Assembly: GCA_949752745.1 (NCBI GenBank)
Contig: OX457031.1
Coordinates: forward strand, 49,572,162-49,636,161
Direction of reading: 5' to 3'
From: Protula sp. h YS-2021
Lineage: Eukaryota > Annelida > Polychaeta > Sabellida > Serpulidae
Length of the DNA: 64,000 nucleotides
The notes under the pieces are model-generated. The model was not told where the DNA came from and searched no databases. It saw nothing but the letters and a program-made list of their open reading frames with translations. Shown one piece after another: positions 44,831-52,310 of the stretch. The translations under genes and the position numbers were made by a program. Positions within the stretch are counted from its first letter, which is position 1; every line of letters begins with the position of its first letter.

Positions 44831-45283
44831 TCACACGTCTGCACATGAAGTCTCACACAACAGTTCTAACAACTTTCCGATAATATTCTGACCAGGATAT
44901 CCAGATGACACTTGTTTCACACCAGCTCCCCACCAATGATCATACGTTGCTTCAACTAAAGTTTTGTCTTTACATTCTTTCAACTTGTTGCGAAACAATA
45001 CACACTGATTCCATTTGACTTGTAAAACATCTTGCATTTTGCTTCTCTTCACTGTATGCCATAACGGACATGGCTTTATCCCTTTAGCAATACGTTTTGC
45101 TTCATATCCATTTCTGGATGACACAATGGCTGAAGCAATATCTTGACGGTGATGAAACACTGCTTTCTCATATTGATACAAAGCTTCACTTGAGTTGAAC
45201 ACATGTCCATACTTTTCAAGTCGTGTTGGAAACATGTTTGAAAGAACGTCCTTATGACCGCTGAATAGCACAAGATTCTCCAT
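44831..45283 (-). CDS. NADAR-domain (YbiA/DUF1768-like) protein
   Basis: 150 aa, a single domain of normal NADAR length. It follows the family from end to end: LFSGHKDVLSNMFPT ('F-x-G-x-x-x-L-S-N-F-x-P'), FNSSEALYQYEKA ('F-x-S-x-E-x-x-Y-Q-x-x-K-A', with E33), AKRIAKGIKPCPLW (W75), KMQDVLQVKWNQC ('M-x-x-x-L-x-x-K-F-x-Q'), LVEATYDHWWGAG ('L-V-E-A-x-x-x-D-x-x-W-G-x-G', with E111, D115 and W118) and GQNIIGKLL ('G-x-N-x-L-G-x-x-L'). NADAR enzymes are N-glycosidases acting on riboflavin intermediates or on ADP-ribose adducts, and some are antitoxins to ADP-ribosyltransferases. In a Polinton it could counter NAD/ADP-ribose-based host defence, which is inference. The key acidic and Trp positions are kept, so it is probably active. 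Confidence 0.85.
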   Translation of the reverse strand: MENLVLFSGHKDVLSNMFPTRLEKYGHVFNSSEALYQYEKAVFHHRQDIASAIVSSRNGYEAKRIAKGIKPCPLWHTVKRSKMQDVLQVKWNQCVLFRNKLKECKDKTLVEATYDHWWGAGVKQVSSGYPGQNIIGKLLELLCETSCADV

Positions 45284-45304
45284 GTTGACTTTGTTTCTGC
45301 TGTT

Positions 45305-45436
45305 TTATTCTGACATATCGGTTTCTTCCTGTAATAAAATATCTTTTAATATAGTTGCTGCCTCTTCTATCATGTTCTTTCTTTGTTTACGTTGAAACCA
45401 CTCACATAAAACTAAATTTGCTAGTAAGAAAAACAT
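45305..45436 (-). CDS. Putative 43-residue single-pass membrane protein
   Basis: An ATG at 45,434-45,436 opens a complete 43-codon frame: a hydrophobic start (MFFLLANLVLCEWF), a basic stretch (QRKQRKNM) and an acidic helix (IEEAATILKDILLQEE). It fits between the two flanking leftward genes with no overlap. Very short and without homologs that I know, so it is only a candidate. Confidence 0.35.
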   Translation of the reverse strand: MFFLLANLVLCEWFQRKQRKNMIEEAATILKDILLQEETDMSE

Positions 45437-45449
45437 TGTTATCAATTCA

Positions 45450-45809
45450 CTATGGTGTCATAAACATGTTTAAAAGGTTTTTATAACTTACCTGATAAAG
45501 CTGCTCGGTTTCCTCTTCTTCTTCTTGTAGTTCACAACAATCTCTCAAATAGTCAACTACGGTGAAATATACTTCCGCATCAGTGCGAGCAGAATAAAGT
45601 GCAGAATCAAAGTCAAAGTCAGGATCTTCTTCTATTCCAATTTTATGACATTCTCCAAGAAATCTTGAATGCAGTTCAATCACATCAAGACTATGATGTA
45701 CAACATCCCAAAAAGCATCCAAATGATAAAGTTGATAGTCTGGAGTGCCATAGCAAGTAAGTTTAGCAATCATCAAGTCAATATAAGCATTTTTAAAACA
45801 TGCGTCCAT
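45450..45809 (-). CDS. Small acidic protein, unknown, with frameshifted paralog next door
   Basis: 119 aa, acidic. It begins MDACFKNAYIDLMIAKLTCY, continues through DVIELHSRFLGECHKI and FDFDSALYSARTDAEVYFTV, and ends with an EEEEE tract and NLLNMFMTP. No family is recognised. The broken reading frames at 46,582-47,009 have the same layout: MDDVFKVNYTNYVFSKL at the start, SFLRDCEDLHIL in the middle, YDIDSAFINANTIWAEELMI later. The two genes are therefore diverged paralogs in the right-end accessory block. Confidence 0.55.
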   Translation of the reverse strand: MDACFKNAYIDLMIAKLTCYGTPDYQLYHLDAFWDVVHHSLDVIELHSRFLGECHKIGIEEDPDFDFDSALYSARTDAEVYFTVVDYLRDCCELQEEEEETEQLYQVSYKNLLNMFMTP

Positions 45810-45853
45810 CTTGTTTCAGTGTCTTGTGAGCTTTTTACTTTGCTTCACTGACT

Positions 45854-46501
45854 TTAAGTACCTCCACACTTGCCGCAGAAGTTGTTTGGTTCACACAACT
45901 TGCAATTATACTTGTGGCAGTGGCAATGATAATCCTCCACATATCCACAAGCACCACAATAGTCACAGGTAAGTCCAAGTTGATTTTGCACATTCATGTT
46001 CTCCAACTGAACTTCAGCCAGTCTTTTCTTGGATAGCTTTGACACCTTCATCCGACCATCCTTTTGCAGCTTGATGATTGTTTTCTTGTCATGACATTCC
46101 TCACATGGTGATAGGGCTGAGTTGATGTTGTCCATCTCCTGAAGCAGTGTCTCCCATTCACCATCATTCATGTTGATGTGATGTGTGTATTCTTTCCCTT
46201 CAAACCGTGACGTGCGCACAAAACTCACATAGCGCATATCCAAGTATGAAATGACTTCAAGCCACTTCGTTTGCGTTAAGTATAGTTTGAAGCCAATGTC
46301 GCGTAAATTTTTCAAGCTCTGGCACACAATCTTCCACAAAGATGGTGAATAAGCACACCATCTCTCTCCACGTGTGATGCGTAGAAATGGCCCATATTCT
46401 CCATGCTCCACAGTAATGGTTAAGTTTGCACTAATTTTAAAGCTGCTGCTGCGCTGCGCTGCTGCGCTACGCTGCGCTGCGTTGCTTGTCTTGTTCTCCA
46501 T
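45854..46501 (-). CDS. PC4-like / zinc-ribbon fusion protein
   Basis: 215 aa from the ATG at 46,499-46,501, which is ~80 bases after a TATA box (46,579-46,589, minus strand GGGTATAAAAGGG). The open frame further upstream lacks an ATG. Residues ~20-130 hold two tandem segments of the same pattern as the rightward small genes: LTITVEHGEYGPFLRITRG ... SLWKIVCQSLKNL, then KLYLTQTKWLEVIS ... VSFVRTSRFEGKEY ... INMNDGEWETLLQEMDNI. The C-terminus is rich in Cys pairs (CEECHDKK; CDYCGACGYV; CKLCEPNNFCGKCGG), probably zinc ribbons. A ssDNA- or RNA-binding regulator is plausible. The fold is inferred, not shown. Confidence 0.5.
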   Translation of the reverse strand: MENKTSNAAQRSAAAQRSSSFKISANLTITVEHGEYGPFLRITRGERWCAYSPSLWKIVCQSLKNLRDIGFKLYLTQTKWLEVISYLDMRYVSFVRTSRFEGKEYTHHINMNDGEWETLLQEMDNINSALSPCEECHDKKTIIKLQKDGRMKVSKLSKKRLAEVQLENMNVQNQLGLTCDYCGACGYVEDYHCHCHKYNCKLCEPNNFCGKCGGT

Positions 46502-46575
46502 GGCTGCAACAATGTAATGAAGATACACTCCCTCCAACTGTCTGCTGAGAAATGACTCCACTCTGCTGAGTTCAC

Positions 46576-46592
46576 TCCCTTTTATACCCAAC
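46576..46592 (-). promoter_or_regulatory. TATA box for the PC4-like/zinc-ribbon gene
   Basis: The minus strand reads TTGGGTATAAAAGGGAGTG, about 80 bases before the ATG at 46,501. The distance allows a normal TSS and a short 5' leader, and argues against starting translation upstream. Confidence 0.6.
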
Positions 46593-47009
46593 TGGTTGCT
46601 GAGTCAAGCTTTTCAAACTTCTTGCAAACGTTTGAATTCACTTCAACTCGTCCATGGTTGAATCGAACAAGGTCTGATACATTATTTGGAACATCATCAT
46701 CATAAAGTAAAATGATTCTTGCAGCTACAACTATCATGAGCTCCTCTGCCCAAATTGTATTCGCGTTGATAAATGCTGAATCAATGTCGTAAGTTGATAT
46801 GATAAATGTTAAATCAATGTTATAAGTTGATAGTATATGTAGATCTTCACAGTCACGCAGAAACGAGTCGATGAAATCACTTGGAATAGTCTTTCGACAG
46901 CTTCCCAATGCAGATGTAAATTCTTCACTTGCTGCATCCAATCCCATTCAAAAGTAGGAAGCTTTGAAAACACATAGTTAGTATAATTCACTTTGAAGAC
47001 GTCGTCCAT
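46582..47009 (-). pseudogene. Frameshifted paralog of the 119-aa acidic protein
   Basis: The N-terminal half reads in the frame that starts MDDVFKVNYTNYVFSKL (ATG 47,007-47,009; an earlier ATG at 47,093 is also in frame). The C-terminal half reads in another frame (SFLRDCEDLHIL, YDIDSAFINANTIWAEELMI) and ends at 46,582. Both halves line up, in order, with the gene at 45,450-45,809. The switch point is near 46,850-46,870. This looks like a single indel in an otherwise normal gene. Confidence 0.6.
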
Positions 47010-47059
47010 AGTCATACATCTGTCAAGAAGTAATGCTGACATTGTGAAGTCTTTTCTCG

Positions 47060-47217
47060 TCACACAATGTATTACTAGTTGACTAGTTGACATGTTTCAC
47101 TCATGCTTTTATACTACTTCCATGTAATCAAAATATGGTGTGTAACTTTCTTCAAAAATTGCTGACTCAGCAGAATTTTACTTATGTATATGAATGTCTC
47201 ACTTACAGTTGTACTGC
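47060..47217 (-). promoter_or_regulatory. Right-end copy of the polB promoter module (inverted)
   Basis: The reverse complement of this segment matches 32,787-32,940 over ~150 bases with few differences, including TGATTACATGGAAGTAG, the TATA core GTATAAAAGCATGAGTGAAA and the palindromic GTCAACTAGTCAACTAGT. It faces leftward into the accessory block and lies just inside the right-end satellite. Confidence 0.8.
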
Positions 47218-47222
47218 TGAGT

Positions 47223-47790
47223 TCAGAATCGTCTGAAAGGGATAAAAATGCAAAAATCGCAATTTCGGGGGGGGGGGGGGGGGGGTCGGTCGACCCAAAA
47301 AATGAAAAATGTTCAGAATCGTCTGAAACGGATAAATATGCAAAAATCACAATTTCGAGGGGGGGGGGGGGGTCGGTCGACCCAAAAAATGAAAAATGTT
47401 CAGAATCGTCTGAAACGGATAAATATGCAAAAATCACAATTTCGGGGGGGGGGGGGGGGGTCGGTCGACCCAAAAAATGAAAAATGTTCAGAATCGTCTG
47501 AAACGGATAAATCTGCAAAAATCACAATTTCGAGGGGGGGGGGGGGTCGGTCGACCCAAAAAATGAAAAATGTTCAGAATCGTCTGAAACGGATAAATAT
47601 GGCAAAATCACAATTTCGAGGGGGGGGGGGGGTCGGTCGACCCAAAAAATGAAAAATGTTCAGAATCGTCTGAAACGGATAAATATGCCAAAATCAGAAT
47701 TTTTAGGGGGGGGGGGGGTCGGTCAACCCAAAAAATGAAAAATGTTCAGAATCGTCTGAAACGGATAAATATGCAAAAATCTCAATTTCG
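47223..47790. repeat. ~86-bp tandem repeat with G runs, inside the right TIR
   Basis: Seven copies of GTTCAGAATCGTCTGAAACG, then GATAAATATGCAAAAATCAC, then a run of 11-19 G, then TCGGTCGACCCAAAAAATGA. Only the last copy lies in the TIR and has a partner at the left end. Related, more diverged units occur in the small element at 54.4 kb and 56.2-56.4 kb. Confidence 0.92.
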
Positions 47791-48203
47791 AGGGGGGGGG
47801 GGAGGTCATCACTTTTTAGTGTTGCCATGGTTACACTGATTGACAGGTGGAGTGCGTTGACTTCATGAGGATTGACTCGGCCAACACTATCAAACAACTT
47901 TCGCTCCAGACTTTCGCTCCAGACTTTCGCTCCAGACAGTATGACGTCATCATGACGTCATGATCACGTCATGGATGGCCGCGCTTATCCTAACGCTTAT
48001 CGTCACTTCCGCTCCAGACAACACTTCCGCTCCAGACAACACTTCCGCTCCAGACACCACTTCCGCTCCAGACAACACTTCCGGTCCAGACATGATGACG
48101 TCACTTCCAGACAGTATGACGTCACAAAGTGCGCCAGAACCGGCCTCACTTCCAGACAGTTAGACGTCATCAAGTGAGCCAGAACCGGCCTTTTTACCCT
48201 ACT
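47706..48203. repeat. Polinton right terminal inverted repeat
   Basis: It is the reverse complement of 31,323-31,801. It has four 18-bp CACTTCCGCTCCAGACAA units where the left end has three, and a TTAGACGTCA where the left has TGACGTCA. Apart from these and G-run length the two ends are almost identical. Confidence 0.93.
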
Positions 48204-48209
48204 TGTAAT
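48204..48209. repeat. Target-site duplication, right (TGTAAT)
   Basis: Matches 31,317-31,322 exactly. Confidence 0.95.
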
Positions 48210-48539
48210 AATAATAGCAGAAGAAGACCAGCAGGTGCGCTGACCTAATTGTCGAAAATTGCCAAAAGCACCTAACATATCCTACTGAGCTAACTGAAAT
48301 TATATCCAAAATGGTGCTAACGAAGTTGGGAAACTCCAGGGAGAAAATCCGAGGCGTACAGCAATCCTTATCCTAGAAACGAGCCAGGCAAAAAAATGGC
48401 AATCAAATTACGTCACCCACAGCTCAACAGAAATTGCAAAGCACCCAAATTTAGAAACTATCCATATATTACATCAAAGTGATTCTTGATATATATACTA
48501 ACCAATAATATATATCTCTGAATAGAAACTTGATAAAGC
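48210..48539. other. Intron 3 sequence right of the Polinton
   Basis: AT-rich; no gene or repeat is recognised. Confidence 0.5.
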
Positions 48540-48835
48540 CCGCTTAAAGTGAGAAGGGTGTTTACACTTTTAAGCGCAAAACTGAATCTGCTTTCTGATT
48601 GGCTGGTTTTCATGTATTTGTGTTTACAAACACATTGTCGGAGAATTTCTTTTTCAACATCTCGACTTTTCGAGTGTTTTTTGTGAACCCTAAGAACGAA
48701 TAAAATATGTTAATTTCCTTTGGTGTCTTTCTTTTTGTTTTCGCGCTAACTCTAGCTCTCGAACATGATTCAAGGCGCAAATCTCTGATCTGAGAGTGAA
48801 TACGTACTGGATATATTTGACAGTTAAAAACATTT
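48540..48835 (-). repeat. MITE-like repeat, copy 2 (intron 3, right)
   Basis: The reverse complement matches 24,335-24,600, for example AGCCAATCAGAAAGCAGAT and AAAGAAATTCTCCGACAATG. Orientation is opposite to copy 1. Confidence 0.65.
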
Positions 48836-49369
48836 TACTCTATGGCGTCACAGTTTTGGTCTACATGTGAACATTATGTGATAAACCACGTAGGAAATGC
48901 ATGATATGCCTATTGGCAAAGTCAACCACAATTACAAAAATGCGGTGAGCATTTTCGCAATAAATTCGTCTTGGTTTTGGCGCATGGTGACCTCCCAACA
49001 TTGCAATGACCTCCCATCCGATTGCAATTTTCGTAGATTAGTAGATTGCACTTAACGATGTGTAATCATTCCATATCACAGGCATAAAAGAAAATCACCA
49101 ACGCCTTTGAACGCTGTAAATTGCATGCATGAAAATACCTCTGTCAAGTTCTTAAATCTTGGAACATAACAATTACGAAAGAAAAGGAAAAGAAACATAA
49201 AATAAAATAAGAAATAGAAATATATATTTTTTACAAAAAGTAGGAGTTGTCCTATGCGGCAATAGTCCGTGCGGCAATTGTCCGTGTGGCAATTGTCCTT
49301 TTGATGTACATCTTTTGACTATTTTTTGGTGTACGTCTTACTATTATAACATGCGTGTATCTCATACAG
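48836..49369. other. Intron 3, 3' part
   Basis: No gene. GCGGCAATTGTCCGTG repeats near 49,255-49,290, and one 49-bp-type repeat word lies at 49,314-49,333. The acceptor TCTCATACAG ends at 49,369. Confidence 0.6.
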
Positions 49370-49538
49370 GCCGGGATATGTGCTGAGGCTGGCGGGAATG
49401 TTGCGGTGATAAGTGAAATGGATGCTATAGCTCACCACTATTTGGCTCCTAGATGTAAAGACAGCCAAACCGACAGCCCCACAGACAACCCCACAATCAG
49501 TGACTTAGATAATAGCCTTGTTGTTGTTGAAATTGGCG
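49370..49538 (+). CDS. HSPA12-like protein, exon 4
   Basis: It starts in phase 0 with AGICAEAGGNVAVISEMDAI, which continues exon 3 as the 'AG(L) ... E-P-E-A-A' region does in HSPA12 proteins. The loop that follows is Asp/Ser/Thr-rich. It ends NSLVVVEIGG at a GTGAGT donor, one base into a Gly codon. The usual D-x-GGGT phosphate-2 motif is reduced to EIGG-Q across the exon 4/5 junction. Confidence 0.82.
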
Positions 49539-49731
49539 GTGAGTTCAACACCCCCATCCCCCAGCCCCTTCCCCCTAAATATTAGAACTGAAAAACGGAT
49601 AACGCATAAAATGTGATCAAGGATTTACTTTTGTTTGACACTTATGTTGCAGTTCCAAATAAATATATAATAATGTCTCAGCAAGATTTTGATATTTATT
49701 TCAAGATATTAAAAAATTTTTTTTTGTTTAG

Positions 49732-50570
49732 GACAATGCACTCGTATTTCCTTATGCAAAGGGCACGAGCGTCTGATGGACAGAAATAAAAGTTTCGACT
49801 TCACTTTGGAGGTCGGGGGTCTGTATCTTCGCAATCGCATTGAACGCCTTATGGCGTTGGCTGTTGGAGGTTGTGACGTCATAAAAAAGCTCAAAGAAAA
49901 CTGCTGGTTGCTTTGGACCAATTGTCTGTGTGAAGTGGAGAGACAATACTGTCGGGCTGCGGGAAACGAAGCCTCTCAAAAAGCGCTTCTAACTATACAG
50001 TTAAGTTATGCCTTAAGTGAAAATATCAAAAGTGTGATGAAACAATGTGGCATCGAAAGGACCAAGTCAGACTCAGGTGTCTGCTACAGTGGCGCATGCA
50101 TCAAAATCAGAACGACTAAAATAGAACAGATTTTAAAGGAAATGGTGGATGTCATTGTTGATACACTCAGGCCAATTGTGAAGGCGAACAATTCGCTGGA
50201 TAACACCGAGCTTGGTTTGATAAATGACGGAAGCAGCATTTTAGTGGGGGAACCATACGGGCAGAACCACAGCGGCGAGGGCGATAATGAAATAAAAGTT
50301 TGCCCAAAACGACACCATCTTTACACGGGGAGCATTGAGGAAACCAGTATGCCGCCTGTGGAATACCCTGTTGACAGACAAGCGGAAGTGACGTCACCAA
50401 GTGACATCCCCGTGTACGTTACAGGGGGACTCGTGCAGCTTCCATACATTAAAAAAGAACTCAAACAACATTTGCAAAATGTCCAGTTTTCAGAAGATCC
50501 CTGGTCAGATGTTATGAAGGGAGCATTGGAGTTCGCCAGACTCCAAAAATGTCTTGCTGAAGAAGGCTGA
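49732..50570 (+). CDS. HSPA12-like protein, exon 5 (C-terminal half)
   Basis: The acceptor TTTGTTTAG ends at 49,731. The protein starts QCTRISLCKGHERLMDRNKS and runs 279 codons to the stop at 50,568-50,570. LEVGGLYLRNRIERLMALAV and LKENCWLLWTNCLCEVERQY match the HSPA12 layout between phosphate-2 and adenosine motifs. DIPVYVTGGLVQLPYIKKEL is the adenosine-binding loop ('V-x-L-V-G-G-F-x-x-S-P'). The end is DVMKGALEFARLQK. A candidate AATAAA lies at 51,270. Confidence 0.85.
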
Positions 50571-51984
50571 CCACCGTAAATTTTACCGAAAACAGCATTA
50601 ATTCTTAAGAAAAGAAATCAGAGAAACTTACTTCACACTGAACAAAGATACCTGTTCGAGATTGATGTCAGTGATAAAAACATGGTCAAATCTATCTCCA
50701 GAAAAATCTGTATGTTGTGGACAACTCCTAAGTCGGAAAAAATACTTCAGTCCCTTTCATTTTCTCATTGGTTACTGTGGGATAAAAACCTGGACATCTC
50801 GCTATTTCGGACCCAGATGTTGGCTCTGCCCTGTATGAGTAACCCGTCTGATCCGGTGTTACGTGACAGGAGTTCCCACGTGATGAAAGTTCCTAGGGGT
50901 AGTCTAGCACGAATGTGGTGTGTTCTGGGAATTCCCTCCATGACAGGAGTTCCCGCTCGGATAGTGGAGATAGTATTTCCAGTACACTATCTGTTGTTAC
51001 GTAAACAAGTTATGCTTGCATTTGTGGAAATATTAATCCGATACCAGAGTTGAGTTTGAGAGGTGGGGAGAATGTGGCGTTCCTAATTACCAGAGATTAA
51101 GTCATCGGTGCCTGTGTAGATCATATTTTTTGGGATTGTTTATATAATTAACTGCAATTTGTTGCATACGCTTTGGGAACAGGGCGAGTGGAATGGCAAC
51201 AACAATTATCATAACATATTCGTAGCCATTGGCTTCAGTATATGCCATCGGTAATATGCTGTGCCATCAAATAAAAATGTTATTCTATAACATTTAAAAA
51301 ATATGAGTTGGAAAATTTGTATTATGTGCCTATGCATGCAATTAAGAAAGGGTATGGACAATGCCCGAGTTACGAGAAACAATCCTCTTGTTCACACAAC
51401 AGATTAGCAAGTCACAAAAGTGTAATGTTGTTTGTTTTTCGCCGTTCTGAAAGTTCCACCCCGCTAGCACTGGTCATTGTCCAGCGCTAAAGACTTACAT
51501 AGTGAAAACGGGAGCTGCTGTCACGGGGAACTCCTGTCACGCAGCACCGGACAAGGCATGGTGTGATCTAGGAGTGTTGTTTGCTGGATTTACATAAATG
51601 TAAACATGATTGTGCGGCAACGTGTACGCGTATCTTGTCCCTAGCTGCCTTCTCTCAGTGTATTATACTGTTAATTTGAATAATTGGAGAATTAACTGAA
51701 TGATGTTGTCCATCGAGCCTGGAAACGGTGCTAAAAGACTCGATTTAAATTGTTATTGAAAAGTGACACTTAAAGTGAGGGAAAATTGTTAGAAATGTAA
51801 CGGATATGTGGAAGAATCCCTCCGTCAAGTTTTGAACACGTGGAAATATGCTCTAGTATAAAATCTCTAAGTTATTACAGCATAACTTGAGTAATCCAGA
51901 AACCTAGCCAATCCGGACAAATTGTCTAACGTATTAATCAGGTTTTATTGTATTTAATAACAGTGACCAGAATGAAAGTTAACG
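50571..51984. other. 3' flank of the HSPA12-like gene
   Basis: No further gene is recognised; open frames at 50,682-51,053 and 51,308-51,490 show no family character. A possible poly(A) signal AATAAA is at 51,270-51,275. Confidence 0.5.
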
Positions 51985-52085
51985 TCTAAGGCTTGATTGG
52001 CTAAGGTCTGGTTGGCTAAGGTTTGGTTGACTAAGATTTGGTTGACTAAGATTTGGTTGACTAAGGTGTGGTTGGCTAAGATTTG
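51985..52085. repeat. 15-bp tandem repeat
   Basis: Units of GGTTGACTAAGATTT / GGTTGGCTAAGGTTT, about six copies. Confidence 0.8.
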
Positions 52086-52136
52086 GGTAGAAGAATTAAA
52101 AAAGGTGAGATGTTGCTTGTCACTGAAATATATTGC

Positions 52137-52146
52137 GTGCGTGTAT

Positions 52147-52242
<96 letters not shown>

Positions 52243-52310
52243 GTTTGTGTGTGTGTTTGTGTGTGTGTTTGTGTGTGTGTGTGTATGTGTGTGTGTGTTT
52301 GGGTGAGTGG
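52137..52310. repeat. (GT)n microsatellite
   Basis: A (GT)n tract with scattered GTTT interruptions. It accounts for long Thr-His and Cys-Val frames on the two strands. Confidence 0.95.

Larger units (their letters stand above)
31323..48203. mobile_element. Maverick/Polinton, complete (16,881 bp)
   Basis: The element starts AGTAGGGTAAAAAGGCCGG and ends with the reverse complement, flanked by TGTAAT on both sides. It carries the full Polinton core set: protein-primed PolB, retroviral-type integrase with chromodomain, FtsK/HerA-type packaging ATPase, adenain-like protease, major and minor capsid proteins. Accessory genes are PC4-like proteins and a NADAR-domain protein. Rightward genes (polB side) and leftward genes converge near 38.3 kb. 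Defects seen: one in-frame stop in polB and one frameshift in a small right-end gene; the integrase, ATPase, protease and capsid frames are open. That, together with nearly identical TIRs, points to a recent insertion into intron 3 of the HSPA12-like gene. Confidence 0.97.
19748..50570 (+). other. HSPA12-like gene span (five exons, 5' end missing)
   Basis: Five exons join without a phase conflict: 19748-21171, 22828-23033, 23379-23472, 49370-49538 and 49732-50570. Each internal junction has AG before and GT after the exon. The joined protein is an HSP70-fold ATPase of the HSPA12 type: phosphate-1 loop at the end of exon 1, a WVVTLPSRF segment in exon 3 (HSPA12 proteins have W-V-I-T-V-P here), and an adenosine-type VTGG loop near the C-terminus. 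The start codon must be upstream of 19,748, because exon 1 opens in phase after an acceptor-like site. HSPA12 families are greatly expanded in bivalves. Intron 3 (23473-49369) is 25.9 kb and holds a DIRS relic and a complete Polinton. Confidence 0.85.

Noticed and set aside
46502..46591. 30-residue N-terminal extension of the PC4-like/zinc-ribbon protein
   Set aside because: No ATG, and the segment contains the TATA box; translation more likely starts at 46,501.
50682..51053. 123-codon frame after the HSPA12 stop
   Set aside because: No conserved motif, no splice context and average composition; treated as 3' flank.
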